64,000 nucleotides of DNA from an uncultured Gammaproteobacteria bacterium (GCA_943788815.1 CALSRS010000001.1:2045501-2109500); one strand, 5' to 3'; counted from the first letter of the stretch, positions 8,130-17,866 are shown. Numbers and translations: made by a program. Notes: generated by a model not told the origin, from the letters alone.

Positions 8130-8448
8130 TAATTTTTGCTTATGAATATTGAGACAGGCCTGGATAAAAGATCTCTTACTGTATTTTAATATTACACGTT
8201 ACCTGATAGAAAATACGCAGACGACATATTCATGTGCCTTTCATACCAGCCTTGCGGTAATGAAAAATTAGACTTGCGTCATTCATGGATTGTAAAGTAA
8301 TACCAGTCAGCCAGAATAATTAGATTGCCGCTATAGGACGTACCTTAATAATTACGTGCTTAGTAAAAGTAAGGTGACAGTTAATGTTATATAAAACCAA
8401 TCAGGAGTAATGAAACGTTTCACTGTCGTCATTTTTCCCAGTGTATGA
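8130..8448. other. 319-base convergent intergenic region
   Basis: AT-rich spacer between purK and the minus-strand ABC-F gene, with no open frame of interest. It contains a 12-base palindrome TGAAACGTTTCA at 8411-8422, which has the form of a LacI-family operator but lies downstream of both genes. The string CTATAGGACGTACCTTAATAATTA-like sequence around 8333-8356 resembles 11610-11632, another minus-strand gene end; significance unclear. Confidence 0.5.
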
Positions 8449-10065
8449 TTATCTGGCGTTGACGGTCTTCTTGATAATGGCTTGTTGGCTATCGAGATAT
8501 TCTTCGTAGGTTCCGTGGAAATCCTTCAGCTTGTGGTTCTTTATTTCTATGATGCGAGTGGCCAGTGATGAGACAAACTCTCGGTCGTGACTAACGAAAA
8601 TCAGAGTGCCTTCGTAATGTTCCAGAGCCAGGTTCAATGCCTCAATCGCTTCGATGTCCATATGATTGGTGGGTTCATCCATGAGTATGACATTACATTC
8701 TTGCAACATAAGTTTGCCAAAAAGTAGCCGGTTTTTCTCACCGCCGGAACAAACTTTGACCCGTTTTTGAAAATCCTCGGTGGAGAACAGTAATCGTCCC
8801 AGTGTGGCGCGGACGATTTGATCGTCGTGACGAGGTTTCCGCCATTGACCCATCCAGTCAAACAGGTTCAATTCACTATTAAACTCGGCTGTGCTGTCCT
8901 GCGGACAATATCCCAGTGTGGCATTGTCTGCCCACTTTATCGTACCGTGGTTTGCTTCAATTTCTCCCATCAGGCAACGCAAGAGGCTACTTTTACCTGA
9001 ACCGTTCTCACCGATTATTGCCAGGCGTTCCTCCGCCTCTAGTGTGATATTAGCTCCACTGAATAATGTCTCATCATCATAACCATGTCCCAGCTCTTCC
9101 AGGGTTAACGCAAGGCGATACAGTTTCTTTTCCTGATTAAAGCGAATGAAGGGGCTGATGCGGCTGGACGGTTTAATGTCCTCGAGGGTTATCTTTTCTA
9201 TTTGTCTAGCCCGCGAGGTGGCCTGTTTGGCTTTTGAGGCATTGGCAGAAAAACGGCTGACAAATTGTTGCAAGTCGGCTATCTGTGCGGTCTTTTTTGC
9301 ATTCTCTGCAAACATATGTTCACGGGCCGCAGTCGAGGCCAGCATAAAATCATCATAGTTTCCAGGGTAAATACGTAATTCGCCATAGTCGATATCAGCA
9401 ATATGCGTGCACACGGCATTCAGAAAGTGACGGTCATGGGAGATGATAATCATGGTGCTCTTGGTTCCAATGAGCAGTGATTCCAGCCAGCGTATAGTAT
9501 TAATATCCAGGTTATTAGTTGGTTCGTCCAGTAACAGTACGTCCGGTTCAGAGAACAGGGCCTGTACTAGTAATACACGTAGTTTCCAGCCTGGTGCCAC
9601 TTCACTCATGGGGCCAGTATGTAATTCCACCTCGATACCTGCGTGGGTAAGTAACTCACCAGCACGACTTTCGGCACTGTATCCATCCAGCTCAGCATAA
9701 CGGTGTTCAAGATCTGCAACTTTCATGGCGTCTGCTTCTGACATCTCAGCCAGGCTGTAGATACGTTCGCGCTCCTGATGCACAGCCCATAATTCGGAAT
9801 GTCCCATCATTACCGTCTCTATCACGCTGTATTCTTCAAAGGCAAACTGGTCCTGTTTTAATATCCCCAGGCGCATATTGTCATCGATAGCGACATTACC
9901 GGAACTGGGCTCCAAACTTCCATCCAGGATTTTCATGAACGTGGTCTTACCGCAGCCATTGGCGCCTATTAGGCCATAGCGGTTGCCATTTCCGAACTTG
10001 GCGGAGATGTTTTCAAACAGCGGTTTCGCACCAAACTGCATGGTAATATTGGCGGTGGAGATCAA
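8449..10065 (-). CDS. ybiT: ABC-F family ATPase, YbiT type
   Basis: A soluble tandem-ATPase protein of the ABC-F class, which bind the ribosomal E site and modulate translation. The frame is open to 10191, but homology to YbiT begins at [20 protein letters not shown]; a TTG at 10063-10065 with AGGAA five bases upstream gives 538 residues, close to the ~530 of YbiT. Walker A motifs are GANGCGKTT (34-42) and GENGSGKSS; Walker [12 protein letters not shown] and [11 protein letters not shown]; the second signature is CSGGEKNRL; the linker [25 protein letters not shown] is the family hallmark. Stands alone, convergent with purK. Confidence 0.9.
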   Translation of the reverse strand: MISTANITMQFGAKPLFENISAKFGNGNRYGLIGANGCGKTTFMKILDGSLEPSSGNVAIDDNMRLGILKQDQFAFEEYSVIETVMMGHSELWAVHQERERIYSLAEMSEADAMKVADLEHRYAELDGYSAESRAGELLTHAGIEVELHTGPMSEVAPGWKLRVLLVQALFSEPDVLLLDEPTNNLDINTIRWLESLLIGTKSTMIIISHDRHFLNAVCTHIADIDYGELRIYPGNYDDFMLASTAAREHMFAENAKKTAQIADLQQFVSRFSANASKAKQATSRARQIEKITLEDIKPSSRISPFIRFNQEKKLYRLALTLEELGHGYDDETLFSGANITLEAEERLAIIGENGSGKSSLLRCLMGEIEANHGTIKWADNATLGYCPQDSTAEFNSELNLFDWMGQWRKPRHDDQIVRATLGRLLFSTEDFQKRVKVCSGGEKNRLLFGKLMLQECNVILMDEPTNHMDIEAIEALNLALEHYEGTLIFVSHDREFVSSLATRIIEIKNHKLKDFHGTYEEYLDSQQAIIKKTVNAR

Positions 10066-10333
10066 AGACGCTTCCTGATTAATGTCTGAAGGTATTACTA
10101 AGAGGCGCGTACTATAGGGATTTATGGCAGAAATGTCGAATAAAACCGAAAAATTTTGAAAGTTGGCTGTGAAACAGATCAGATACTGCATGTGATAATT
10201 TCGGCTAGCACTACATTAGACTCATTAAGGTCTGTACAGTGAGGCAAGTAACTTGTTTATTTTTGAGAGTTAGAATTAAAATTCGAAAATATGTAAAAGT
10301 AACAACCAGCTGGTTGATAAATGGGAGAAAATA

Positions 10334-11365
10334 ATGAGAAAAATACACCTGGACATCATGATTACTGTTTTATTTTTATTGGTAACCGTATTTTCACTTT
10401 CTACAAATGCTCAAGATAAACCGCTGGTTAAAATCATTGCGATGGGTGGCACCATTGCTAACACTCCCGATGGTCGTTTACCCATTGACGTCTTCGTTGA
10501 ACAGATTCCCAGGATTACAGAGATTGCTGACCTTGAAGTCCGTGAGTACATACGAATTGGAAGTGCAACAATCACTATCCAGAATTGGATCGATATAGCC
10601 AACATCATCACCGAGGAATTGGCGAATAATAAGAATATAGACGGCATAGTTGTTACGCAAGGTTCCAATACCGCTGAAGAAACGGCTTACTTTTTGAACT
10701 TGGTGTTGAACACAGATAAACCTGTCGTTATAGCCGCCGCGCAGAGAGACCGAGGGAAATACAGCTCAGACGGTTCACGTAATCTGTTTGATGCCATTCG
10801 TGTTGCGGCTCATCCAGATGCCAGTAATAAAGGTGTGTTGGTGGTAGTGAATGAAATGATCCATTCGGCCAGGGACGTCACCAAGACGATCAGTCACCGG
10901 GTTGAAACCTGGGATTCAGGTGATCTGGGTATTCTTGGGTTTTCCGATCTGGATGCCATACGATTTTATCGGGATCCTTTACCACGACACACGGTGACGA
11001 GTGAAATGCATTTGAATGGCATAACCAGCGCTGATCAAATGCCGAAAGTTGAGATTGTCTATACTTACCTTGATGCCAACCCCAAGCTTGTAGATATTGC
11101 CAGGCAAACCGGGGCGAAAGGAATTGTGGTGGCGGCATTCCCCACAGGGTCTCCTGGTCATTTAACCGAATCACTTAAAGAGGCAGAAAAAAATGGCGTC
11201 GCTGTGGTCTTGAGTCATCGTGGTGGGAAAGGGCGCATCCGATTAGGTCGGGAATTTCCGTCTGCTGATAATCTGACACCACAAAAAGCACGGATTCTAT
11301 TAATGCTCGCACTGCTTAATGGGAAATCCAGTGGTGAATTGGATGAAATATTTTTGACTTATTGA
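10334..11365 (+). CDS. Periplasmic asparaginase-like protein with altered second catalytic motif
   Basis: A 343-residue protein with a Sec leader (about 1-26, ending TNAQ) and the two-domain fold of type II bacterial asparaginases. The first motif IIAMGGTIAN (34-43) keeps the nucleophilic threonine (T40), and ARDVTKT keeps the lysine (K185). The second motif, usually THGTDT-EET, reads TQGSNTAEET (108-117): His becomes Gln109, Thr becomes Ser111 and the proton-relay Asp becomes Asn112. Domain linker and NGITSADQMPKVEIVYTY look normal. It may act slowly, on another amide, or bind rather than hydrolyse. GGGAGAA precedes the ATG. Single gene, upstream region 10066-10333 AT-rich. Confidence 0.85.
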   Translation: MRKIHLDIMITVLFLLVTVFSLSTNAQDKPLVKIIAMGGTIANTPDGRLPIDVFVEQIPRITEIADLEVREYIRIGSATITIQNWIDIANIITEELANNKNIDGIVVTQGSNTAEETAYFLNLVLNTDKPVVIAAAQRDRGKYSSDGSRNLFDAIRVAAHPDASNKGVLVVVNEMIHSARDVTKTISHRVETWDSGDLGILGFSDLDAIRFYRDPLPRHTVTSEMHLNGITSADQMPKVEIVYTYLDANPKLVDIARQTGAKGIVVAAFPTGSPGHLTESLKEAEKNGVAVVLSHRGGKGRIRLGREFPSADNLTPQKARILLMLALLNGKSSGELDEIFLTY

Positions 11366-11498
11366 TTGAATATTAAAAAGATAAGATATTGGTTTTTGTC
11401 AGGATGTTGATATTTAATTTAATCAAACTTTGATGGTTTGTCTAACTGGATTACAGGCTCCGGCTTAACAATATACCGGGGTTGATTCAGGTCAGTAA

Positions 11499-11518
11499 AC
11501 TTCACATATATGTGAAGT
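11499..11518. promoter_or_regulatory. 20-base perfect palindrome
   Basis: ACTTCACATATATGTGAAGT reads the same on both strands. It lies between the convergent asparaginase-like and rhlE genes, 133 bases after the former. It could be a regulator site or a cruciform-forming repeat. A partial look-alike, ACTTCACATAAATTTCAC, occurs at 17948-17965 before the DUF2141-MipA gene. Confidence 0.4.
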
Positions 11519-11551
11519 ATAATCCGCCTTCACAGTAAGGAAAAATCAGAA

Positions 11552-11595
11552 TTCCATCATTCCGGGTCTGCGAAGCAGGACTCGGAATGATGGAA
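11552..11595 (-). terminator. Stem-loop terminator for rhlE (minus strand)
   Basis: TTCCATCATTCCG (11552-11564) pairs perfectly with CGGAATGATGGAA (11583-11595) around an 18-base loop. Read on the minus strand the stem follows the rhlE stop by about 34 bases and is followed by a T-rich tract (TTCTGATTTTTCC). The sequence also belongs to the common CATTCCGGGTCTGCG repeat type, so it may be a repeat used as a terminator. Confidence 0.55.
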
Positions 11596-11628
11596 AAAAA
11601 GTTACAGCCATAGGACGCACATTGATAT

Positions 11629-12885
11629 TTAAGCGCTTGCCTGTGAACTTCTACCCAGTCTTCGAGATGGCCTGAGATTGGATGCCCTGCCGCCAGGTTT
11701 ATGTCTAGGTCGGCTTTTGGCTGGTTTATTAGGATCAGTCACCGGAATAGTGCATATGGGCTCAAAGCCTACGACGTCTTCGCGTTCTATAGTGCGTTTG
11801 ATTAACCTTTCAATATCTTTTAACTGTTTGATTTCCTCAAGTGACACCAGTGAAATGGCTATGCCACTGGCACCCGCGCGTCCAGTGCGACCTATACGAT
11901 GAATATAATCTTCAGGGACATCGGGCAAATCAAAATTAACTACATGGGATAGCTGATCGATATCAATTCCACGTGAAGCGATGTCTGTTGCGACCAGAAC
12001 CTGAATTTTAAAATTTTTGAAATCTGCTAATGCCTTGGTGCGCTGGGACTGGCTTTTATTCCCATGAATCGCCACTGTATTAATATTGTCACGGGATAGC
12101 TGTTTGACCAGTTTATCGGAACCATGCTTGGTTCGGCTAAAAACCAGTACCTGGTTCCAGTTGCCTGTTCGAATGAGATGGCTGAGTAATTCTACTTTGC
12201 GCATCTTGTCTACGGGGTGAACCTTTTGCGCGATAGTTGCGACTGTTGAGTTACGAGGCGAAACATCAATTTCTACTGGATCTTTCAAAATAGATGTTGA
12301 AAGCCGTCGGATTTCAGATGGAAAGGTGGCTGAGAATAAGAGATTCTGTCGTTTTTTTGGCAGTAGATTAATGATTTTCTTGATGTCTTTGATAAAGCCC
12401 ATGTCTAGCATGCGGTCGGCTTCGTCAAGGACCAGAAATTCAATTTCATCAAATCGAACGGCCTTTTGATTGAATAAATCGAGAAGACGCCCTGGTGTTG
12501 CAACCAGAATATCAACACCTTTATTCAGTTTTTGCATTTGTGGATTGATGTTTACGCCACCAAACACTACCGTGGAACGTAGTTCCAGGTACTTACTATA
12601 GGTGACTATACTGTCCTGGATTTGTGCAGCGAGTTCGCGGGTTGGTGTGAGTATTAGCGCACGTGTGTGATTTTTCTTGACCCGATCTCGGTTAGCAAGG
12701 AGATGTAACATGGGTAGAGTAAAGCCGGCGGTTTTACCCGTACCGGTTTGAGCGGCGGCCATAATATCTGAGCCGCTTAAGATAGCTGGTATGGCCTGCG
12801 CCTGAATGGGAGTAGGGGTGTCATACCCACTTGCTTGTACAGCCCGTAAAATGGGTTCGGATAATCCGAGTGTTTCAAATGTCAT
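11629..12885 (-). CDS. rhlE: DEAD-box RNA helicase, RhlE type
   Basis: A 418-residue ATP-dependent RNA helicase. Motifs in order are the Q motif ([13 protein letters not shown], 21-33), AQTGTGKT (45-52), PTRELAAQ (81-88), [12 protein letters not shown] (154-157), SAT (185-187), [24 protein letters not shown] and HRIGRTGR. The C-terminal 45 residues are basic and Ser/Arg/Pro-rich ([13 protein letters not shown]...[10 protein letters not shown]), an RNA-binding tail as in RhlE. AGGA sits 8 bases before the ATG. It acts in rRNA maturation and RNA turnover. A palindromic terminator follows. Confidence 0.95.
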   Translation of the reverse strand: MTFETLGLSEPILRAVQASGYDTPTPIQAQAIPAILSGSDIMAAAQTGTGKTAGFTLPMLHLLANRDRVKKNHTRALILTPTRELAAQIQDSIVTYSKYLELRSTVVFGGVNINPQMQKLNKGVDILVATPGRLLDLFNQKAVRFDEIEFLVLDEADRMLDMGFIKDIKKIINLLPKKRQNLLFSATFPSEIRRLSTSILKDPVEIDVSPRNSTVATIAQKVHPVDKMRKVELLSHLIRTGNWNQVLVFSRTKHGSDKLVKQLSRDNINTVAIHGNKSQSQRTKALADFKNFKIQVLVATDIASRGIDIDQLSHVVNFDLPDVPEDYIHRIGRTGRAGASGIAISLVSLEEIKQLKDIERLIKRTIEREDVVGFEPICTIPVTDPNKPAKSRPRHKPGGRASNLRPSRRLGRSSQASA

Positions 12886-13332
12886 AATTTTTTCCTAAAT
12901 ATACATATGTGCCAATCGGCAAATGTACTTCGACATGTGCCGTATGGTATTTAATTTTGGCTAAGTAGATGTTCCAGGTGAACGCAAACGCAAATATTTG
13001 ATTGCAAATCAATAGGAACCAGTTCGTTTCTTTGCCAGTTCTTGCGTCTTGCAATAATTGGCTCTCGATGAGGAGGGTAAGCATGTCTCGGTAGGAAGTT
13101 GCCTGAAAATCAGGTAACTATATTGAGAATACTAACAACTAATGTAGACGCGCCGGGACCCTTTTTGGTCACCGGAGGCACACACCGTAGCATATATCCC
13201 GCAAATTAACTAATTTATTATTAAACAAGAGTGTATGTATGTTCGATATCGCACAGTTATTTAAAGCTGTATATGTTCTAATGCTACACGATTCCAGTCG
13301 CACTGGGGTTACTCTAATCAAAGGAGAGTGCA
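12886..13332. other. 447-base divergent intergenic region
   Basis: Lies between rhlE (minus) and hcp (plus) and should hold both promoters. An open stretch on the minus strand at 12875-13084 overlaps the rhlE start, has no ribosome site and no family likeness, and is not called. An imperfect inverted repeat CCGGGACC...GGTCACCGG occurs at about 13153-13175. Nothing else stands out. Confidence 0.5.
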
Positions 13333-13851
13333 ATGTCTTTACAGATACATATGAAAATTGATGGCGTTACAGGTGAAGCCGAAAGTTTCAAATACAAAGG
13401 TTGGTGTGAAATATTTTCCTGGAACTGGGGTATGACGAGTAACCGTAAATCCATTACGGCCAAAGACGGTATTAAGACGATGATGAATGAGATTGCCGTC
13501 ATCAAACCTATTGGTATCGACAGTACTCAGATACGCAACCTGTATGCACTCGGTGAAGTTATTCCCAGTGTGCAATTGATTATTGCTCCTATAGTTGGTA
13601 AGCGAGAGCCACAATCTAACTATGTCAATATTATAATGGAAGATGCCCTGATAAAATCTGTAGTGACAGGCGGTGGCCTGGAAGAAGAATTTTACAAGGA
13701 GCACCTGACAATTATTTTTGATCGAATAACCTTTGAATGTAATAGGCCAGTTAAAAGTAAAGATGATGTCGATTCAAATGATGCTGTGCTGGAAAATGAT
13801 TTTAGATGGGATGTGATGGGTAATAAAAAATGGGAAAATCAAGTTATGTAA
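13333..13851 (+). CDS. Orphan Hcp-family protein (type VI secretion tube type)
   Basis: A 172-residue protein with the Hcp start MSLQIHMKIDGVTGEAESFKYKGWCEIFSWNWGMTS, and later NYVNIIMEDALIKSV, EEEFYKEHLTIIFDRITFE and a final FRWDVMGNKKWE, all typical of Hcp, which stacks as hexameric rings in type VI secretion tubes and is exported. There is no leader peptide, as expected. AGGAGA lies 5 bases before the ATG. No other type VI genes are in the window, so this is an orphan hcp. It may serve a distant apparatus as tube or effector carrier; it could also be a remnant. Confidence 0.85.
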   Translation: MSLQIHMKIDGVTGEAESFKYKGWCEIFSWNWGMTSNRKSITAKDGIKTMMNEIAVIKPIGIDSTQIRNLYALGEVIPSVQLIIAPIVGKREPQSNYVNIIMEDALIKSVVTGGGLEEEFYKEHLTIIFDRITFECNRPVKSKDDVDSNDAVLENDFRWDVMGNKKWENQVM

Positions 13852-13987
13852 TAGAGGTGTGTTGTTGCAAATTAGTACATTAGAAAACTACTACTTACTA
13901 CAATCAGTTTACAGCTTACCCTCAGAGTTTTTAGATCCTTCCTATTCGATAATTGGCATCGTGCCAAAACTACAATGACGTGAAAGA

Positions 13988-14025
13988 AATATTAGGACAG
14001 ACCCGTATCAGTCTGCCCCAATATT
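13988..14025 (-). terminator. Hairpin after the carbonic anhydrase gene (REP-like)
   Basis: AATATTAGGACAGAC (13988-14002) pairs with GTCTGCCCCAATATT (14011-14025) with two mismatches and an 8-base loop. It begins 7 bases after the minus-strand stop codon and is followed on that strand by TTTC. The GGACAGAC...GTCTG core is the same as in the larger palindrome at 29334-29357, so this is a repeat family used as a terminator. Confidence 0.55.
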
Positions 14026-14031
14026 TTGGTG

Positions 14032-14898
14032 TTATTCGATGTCTGACAACAGATCTGGATTGGTTACCAGATTTCTAACACCGTGCGCATGATCTTCATT
14101 AAAAGTATTACCATCGCACCATTCTCCAACAGTATTGATATCTACTTTGGCGACATTAGGTCGAACGCTCCAGGTTACCTGAAATGGCGACCCATCTTCA
14201 TTATAGGCAGGGCCGGTGGTTGATCCCGCATACACGATTGGGGCTCCTGTATTGTCTGGAATATTTAGTGCCTGGTGTAGACCATTTCTAACATCGTGTG
14301 CAGCTAATTCGGTAAAGTCTCCAGCACTACTATCGTTGACCATGACATACACCTGGGCTTCGACACGTAATTGAGGATTCTTGATCGATTCACTCAGGCA
14401 TGCACCTAGGGTGGGGCCGGGTTCAATTTGAGCTGTTGAATAAACATAGTGAACTTCCAGTGTGTCACCGGGATTCAGGCTACCATGGTCACTAGGGCAT
14501 ACTGCATTATTGACTGGTCTGGTCTCCAGGGCGCTGAGCATTCCGGAGTATTTATAACCTGTCTGATATCCATGACCATCGCCGTTACCTGCGTATGCAG
14601 TAAATTCTCCGCCTTTGTGTTCGGCATTTTTATGGAAATGTATATTACAAAGATTCATTTCAGTTGAAGGACCCGAATGTGCAAAGATTCGTGAATTCTG
14701 TCCTGCTTTGCTATCAATATCACGTGGTGATTGGGGACCAAACCCTTTTCCATATGTGTTTTGTGCCAATGCCTGGCGTTGTTGAGAAATCACTTGGTTA
14801 GATACGGTTTCATGATGATGTGGATCGGATTCCTGTGATTGTACTGAATTAGTAACAAGGGCGGTCAGCGTAAGAACAGAATAAATATATTGTTTCAT
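14032..14898 (-). CDS. Delta-class carbonic anhydrase, secreted
   Basis: A 288-residue exported protein. The start at 14898 (MKQYIYSVLTL) is preferred because AGGAAAAAG lies just upstream; an ATG four codons earlier has no ribosome site. A Sec leader ends near VQSQE (19-23). The motif NLCNIHFHKNAEHKG (82-96) with C84, H87, H89 and H94 matches what I recall of bacterial proteins annotated as delta-class carbonic anhydrase; FTAYAGNGDGHGYQTGY follows. Such enzymes interconvert CO2 and bicarbonate with zinc, here in the periplasm. A paired-cysteine pattern (C-C at about 133, 166, 260) suits an oxidising compartment. A periplasmic CO2 hydration enzyme fits functionally with SbtA 9 kb away. The class assignment is from memory of the motif. 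Confidence 0.72.
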   Translation of the reverse strand: MKQYIYSVLTLTALVTNSVQSQESDPHHHETVSNQVISQQRQALAQNTYGKGFGPQSPRDIDSKAGQNSRIFAHSGPSTEMNLCNIHFHKNAEHKGGEFTAYAGNGDGHGYQTGYKYSGMLSALETRPVNNAVCPSDHGSLNPGDTLEVHYVYSTAQIEPGPTLGACLSESIKNPQLRVEAQVYVMVNDSSAGDFTELAAHDVRNGLHQALNIPDNTGAPIVYAGSTTGPAYNEDGSPFQVTWSVRPNVAKVDINTVGEWCDGNTFNEDHAHGVRNLVTNPDLLSDIE

Positions 14899-15132
14899 CT
14901 TTTTCCTCATAGTTATTGTTAATTTATATTTTTACCATATCTTGGATTGATATAGAAGAAGACGGTTAGTTCCAAAAATCTAGCGCTATGGCGCATGTAA
15001 TCTAGTGAAATTATCTATGCTTGGATTTTTACCTAGTGTCTGAATTATGAAATCAATTCGCATTGTGGAAATTAGGGTTTTTTCAAGTTGAAAGCTTAAG
15101 TACTATTCACAGACGAAAACAGGGGATACTTT

Positions 15133-17265
15133 TTGCGGGAATTACTATTGATAATAAATTGCCATCGAATTATGTGCAGCTTTTGCCTGATAATAGTTGT
15201 ATTAATGAGTGTTCCTCTAGCGGCGTCTCAACATGATATGGATTCCTCTGTTGAGACGGTTGAATATTCAGCTTCCTTTTTCTCACGTTATCAACCCAAC
15301 ACTGCGCTGGATATGGTGCGACAGGTGCCGGGATTTGAACTTGACGATGGTGGCGGTGCCCGTGGGATGGCCACATCCGGTGGTAACCTGCTCATCAACG
15401 GTAGACGTCCCAGTGCCAAGCAGGATCTACCTTCTTCTGTGTTGGCGCGTATACCAGCAGGGCAGGTTGAACGTATCGAATTAATTCGGGGACAGGCACA
15501 AGGGATCGATTTTCAGGGACAATCGGTTCTGGCCAATGTGTATTTACGTACGGACATCCCGGCTACTGTGCGCTGGGAGTTGTGGGGACAGTATAACCAG
15601 AGTGCCCCATTTAAACCTGGTGGCAATATCTCTATGTCTGACCGTAGGGGTGAAATTGATTTTAATGTTGGCCTTGATATGGAACGTGACACCAGTGGAT
15701 GGAAAGGCACTGAGAGTGAGTACGATAGTAACGGAGTGTTACTGGAATCAGGTCCCCACAACAGTACCGAAAAAGGCTTCCGTTTGAATAATATTTCATT
15801 TAACGCCTCGTCCTGGATGGGAGATAACCTGGTACGGGTTAACTCCAGGCTAACCATTAACGACACTCATTACTTTAGGCCCAACGGTCGTGTAGCCCAG
15901 GCGCCGGGTGGCAGGACTATAGATGAAATTATCAACCTGGATACTCAGAACCTCGAATATGAACTGGGTGCCGATGTGGAACGCGCATTTATGGATGATC
16001 TGGTTGGGAAACTCATCGTGCTGTACAACAATGACAATGCAGATTCTCTAACAACACAGGATGTAACAGATGAAAATGAGGCAGCGATCCTGTTTAGGGA
16101 AGCTGACACCAAAACTCACAGTCAGGAACAGATCACTAGATTGGAATTCGACTGGTCCAGGTTTGGTAATCATGCCATCCAGATGAATGCAGAACGTGCC
16201 TATAACGTTCTGGATCGCGAATTGGAACAAACTGACGACAGAGGACTAGGCGCTGTGGTGGTGAATGTGCCGGGTGCCAATTCTCGAGTCAAAGAAGTTC
16301 GCTATGACTTTTTATTACAGGACACCTGGACGGCGGGGGCCATTGATCTCGATTTCGGTATTGGTGCGGAGACCTCTACACTTTCCCAGACAGGTGATTC
16401 AGAGTTAACGCGCAATTTTTTCTTTATTAAACCCTTTGCGGTTATGAGTTATTCCCCTATGTCGGACAGTCAGACCCGCCTTAGGGTAGCACGCGAGGTT
16501 GCACAGTTAGACCTTGAAGATTTTGTCAGTGCCACGGTATTTGATGATGATGATTTTGCGTTGGGAAACCCTAATATCCGGCCTGAAACCACCTGGATAA
16601 CTGAGGTGAGTCATGAACAACGATTAGGTCGTGAGACAGTGATTTCTGTGGCTGCATTTCATCACTGGATATCCGATGTATTAGATTTGTTGCCCTTGTC
16701 ATCTGACTTTGAAGCACCAGGTAATATTGGCGATGGTCGGCGATGGGGCGTGGAACTGGAGGCAACTTTTCCGCTATCACAACTCGGATTACCTGGGGCA
16801 AAACTGGATTTATACACACTGTTGCAGGATTCTGTGGTGACCGATCCTGTCACTGGTGGGAATCGGCGTTTATCAGGACAAGGGGGAGGCGCGCCGTATC
16901 GAACATTGGAAGTCTTGAATAATAATATGAGCTGGCGTTATCGCATTGACTTCCGTCAGGATTTTGAAGATGCAAGGATTGCATGGGGATTGACCTATGC
17001 TGACCGCGGAAACCGCCCCCTCTTTAAAGTGAACGAACTGGACGTGCACAGCGAAGGTCCCGCAGGAACATTCTTTATTGAAACCACTCGTTGGTTTGGA
17101 GTAAAGATGCGCCTGGTATGGGAAAATCTATTCAACTTTAAACGTAACCGCGTCCGAACTCGCTATGCGGGTGAACGGGATCTCTCCCCAGTGGATTCAG
17201 TCATTGTCCGCGACCGACAACATGATATCTATCGGGTTGGTCTACATGTGAGTGGGACGTTTTAA
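15133..17265 (+). CDS. TonB-dependent-receptor-like outer membrane protein (plug + beta-barrel)
   Basis: A ~710-residue outer membrane protein: leader (SFCLIIVVLMSVPLAAS), then a plug-like domain (about 40-140: TALDMVRQVPGFELDDG, GNLLINGRRPSAKQD, RIPAGQVERIELIRGQAQGIDFQGQS), then a barrel of alternating strands ending in RQHDIYRVGLHVSGTF with a terminal Phe. A TTG start at 15133 has AGGGG eight bases upstream; ATG at 15172 has no ribosome site. The plug lacks an evident TonB box. It is a paralogue of the gene at 57356-59455, sharing FFSRYQPNTALDMVRQVPGF and RPSAKQD. Substrate unknown. Confidence 0.82.
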   Translation: MRELLLIINCHRIMCSFCLIIVVLMSVPLAASQHDMDSSVETVEYSASFFSRYQPNTALDMVRQVPGFELDDGGGARGMATSGGNLLINGRRPSAKQDLPSSVLARIPAGQVERIELIRGQAQGIDFQGQSVLANVYLRTDIPATVRWELWGQYNQSAPFKPGGNISMSDRRGEIDFNVGLDMERDTSGWKGTESEYDSNGVLLESGPHNSTEKGFRLNNISFNASSWMGDNLVRVNSRLTINDTHYFRPNGRVAQAPGGRTIDEIINLDTQNLEYELGADVERAFMDDLVGKLIVLYNNDNADSLTTQDVTDENEAAILFREADTKTHSQEQITRLEFDWSRFGNHAIQMNAERAYNVLDRELEQTDDRGLGAVVVNVPGANSRVKEVRYDFLLQDTWTAGAIDLDFGIGAETSTLSQTGDSELTRNFFFIKPFAVMSYSPMSDSQTRLRVAREVAQLDLEDFVSATVFDDDDFALGNPNIRPETTWITEVSHEQRLGRETVISVAAFHHWISDVLDLLPLSSDFEAPGNIGDGRRWGVELEATFPLSQLGLPGAKLDLYTLLQDSVVTDPVTGGNRRLSGQGGGAPYRTLEVLNNNMSWRYRIDFRQDFEDARIAWGLTYADRGNRPLFKVNELDVHSEGPAGTFFIETTRWFGVKMRLVWENLFNFKRNRVRTRYAGERDLSPVDSVIVRDRQHDIYRVGLHVSGTF

Positions 17266-17380
17266 TTTAAGCTCTATGCTGATTTTTATCTCTTGATGAT
17301 ATTTCGGGATAAGAGTTAAGTCATGGAGTCGATAAGTAGTTTTTAAGGGCGCATCTCTAATTAAATAAAAAGCAGATTAA

Positions 17381-17866
17381 TTACAATAGTTCAGGGTTTA
17401 ATTGCCATATTGAGAAGTTTAACATTGTCGCGAAACTGACCCAGAGTATGTAAGGCAAAAGCATTATGCTAGCCACGATGGATATTTTCCAGAATTGGTA
17501 AATCAAGATCACAAGACTGACCCATAACAAGCTGATATCAATAAACGCCCACATCCCGTTGTGAAGGCTGAAAAATAACCAGCTCCATAGTGCGTTAAAA
17601 ACAAGCTGTGTAAGATACAAAGAAAGCGCGATCTGTGCCGCACCAAATCCTTCTTGCCGCCAAACTAACCACGACGCAATAGCCATAATAATATAAAGTA
17701 CTGTCCATGCTGGCCCAAATAACCATGCCGGCGGGGCCCAGTCAGGTTTTGCCAAGGCTGCATAGAATTCCCCCGCATTTATTGACGTGAGTGCACCTAG
17801 ACCTGCAACGATAAAGCAGATTAGCAGACTGATAATAAGGCCAGTAATTTGTGTGGATATAGTCAT
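17381..17866 (-). CDS. tspO: TspO/MBR-family membrane protein
   Basis: A 161-residue protein with five hydrophobic helices and the tryptophan-rich family signature KPDWAPPAWLFGPAWTVLYIIMA (40-62), plus FNALWSWLFF and PYILWVSFATMLNFSIW. TspO binds tetrapyrroles and in bacteria modulates porphyrin and stress responses; it sits in a membrane. It is divergent from the DUF2141-MipA gene with a 122-base AT-rich spacer. No ribosome site is clear. It is the only TspO here and no photosynthesis or haem genes are adjacent, though a haem-binding HbpS/GlcG protein is 6 kb away. Confidence 0.93.
   Translation of the reverse strand: MTISTQITGLIISLLICFIVAGLGALTSINAGEFYAALAKPDWAPPAWLFGPAWTVLYIIMAIASWLVWRQEGFGAAQIALSLYLTQLVFNALWSWLFFSLHNGMWAFIDISLLWVSLVILIYQFWKISIVASIMLLPYILWVSFATMLNFSIWQLNPELL

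Noticed and set aside
8411-8422. TGAAACGTTTCA as a LacI-type operator
   Set aside because: It is downstream of both neighbouring genes and no LacI regulator is present; could be chance.
12875-13084. Open minus-strand stretch overlapping the rhlE start
   Set aside because: No ribosome site, no leader or family likeness, and composition of a spacer; treated as chance.
13333-13851. A type VI secretion locus
   Set aside because: Only hcp is present; flanking genes are a helicase and a carbonic anhydrase.
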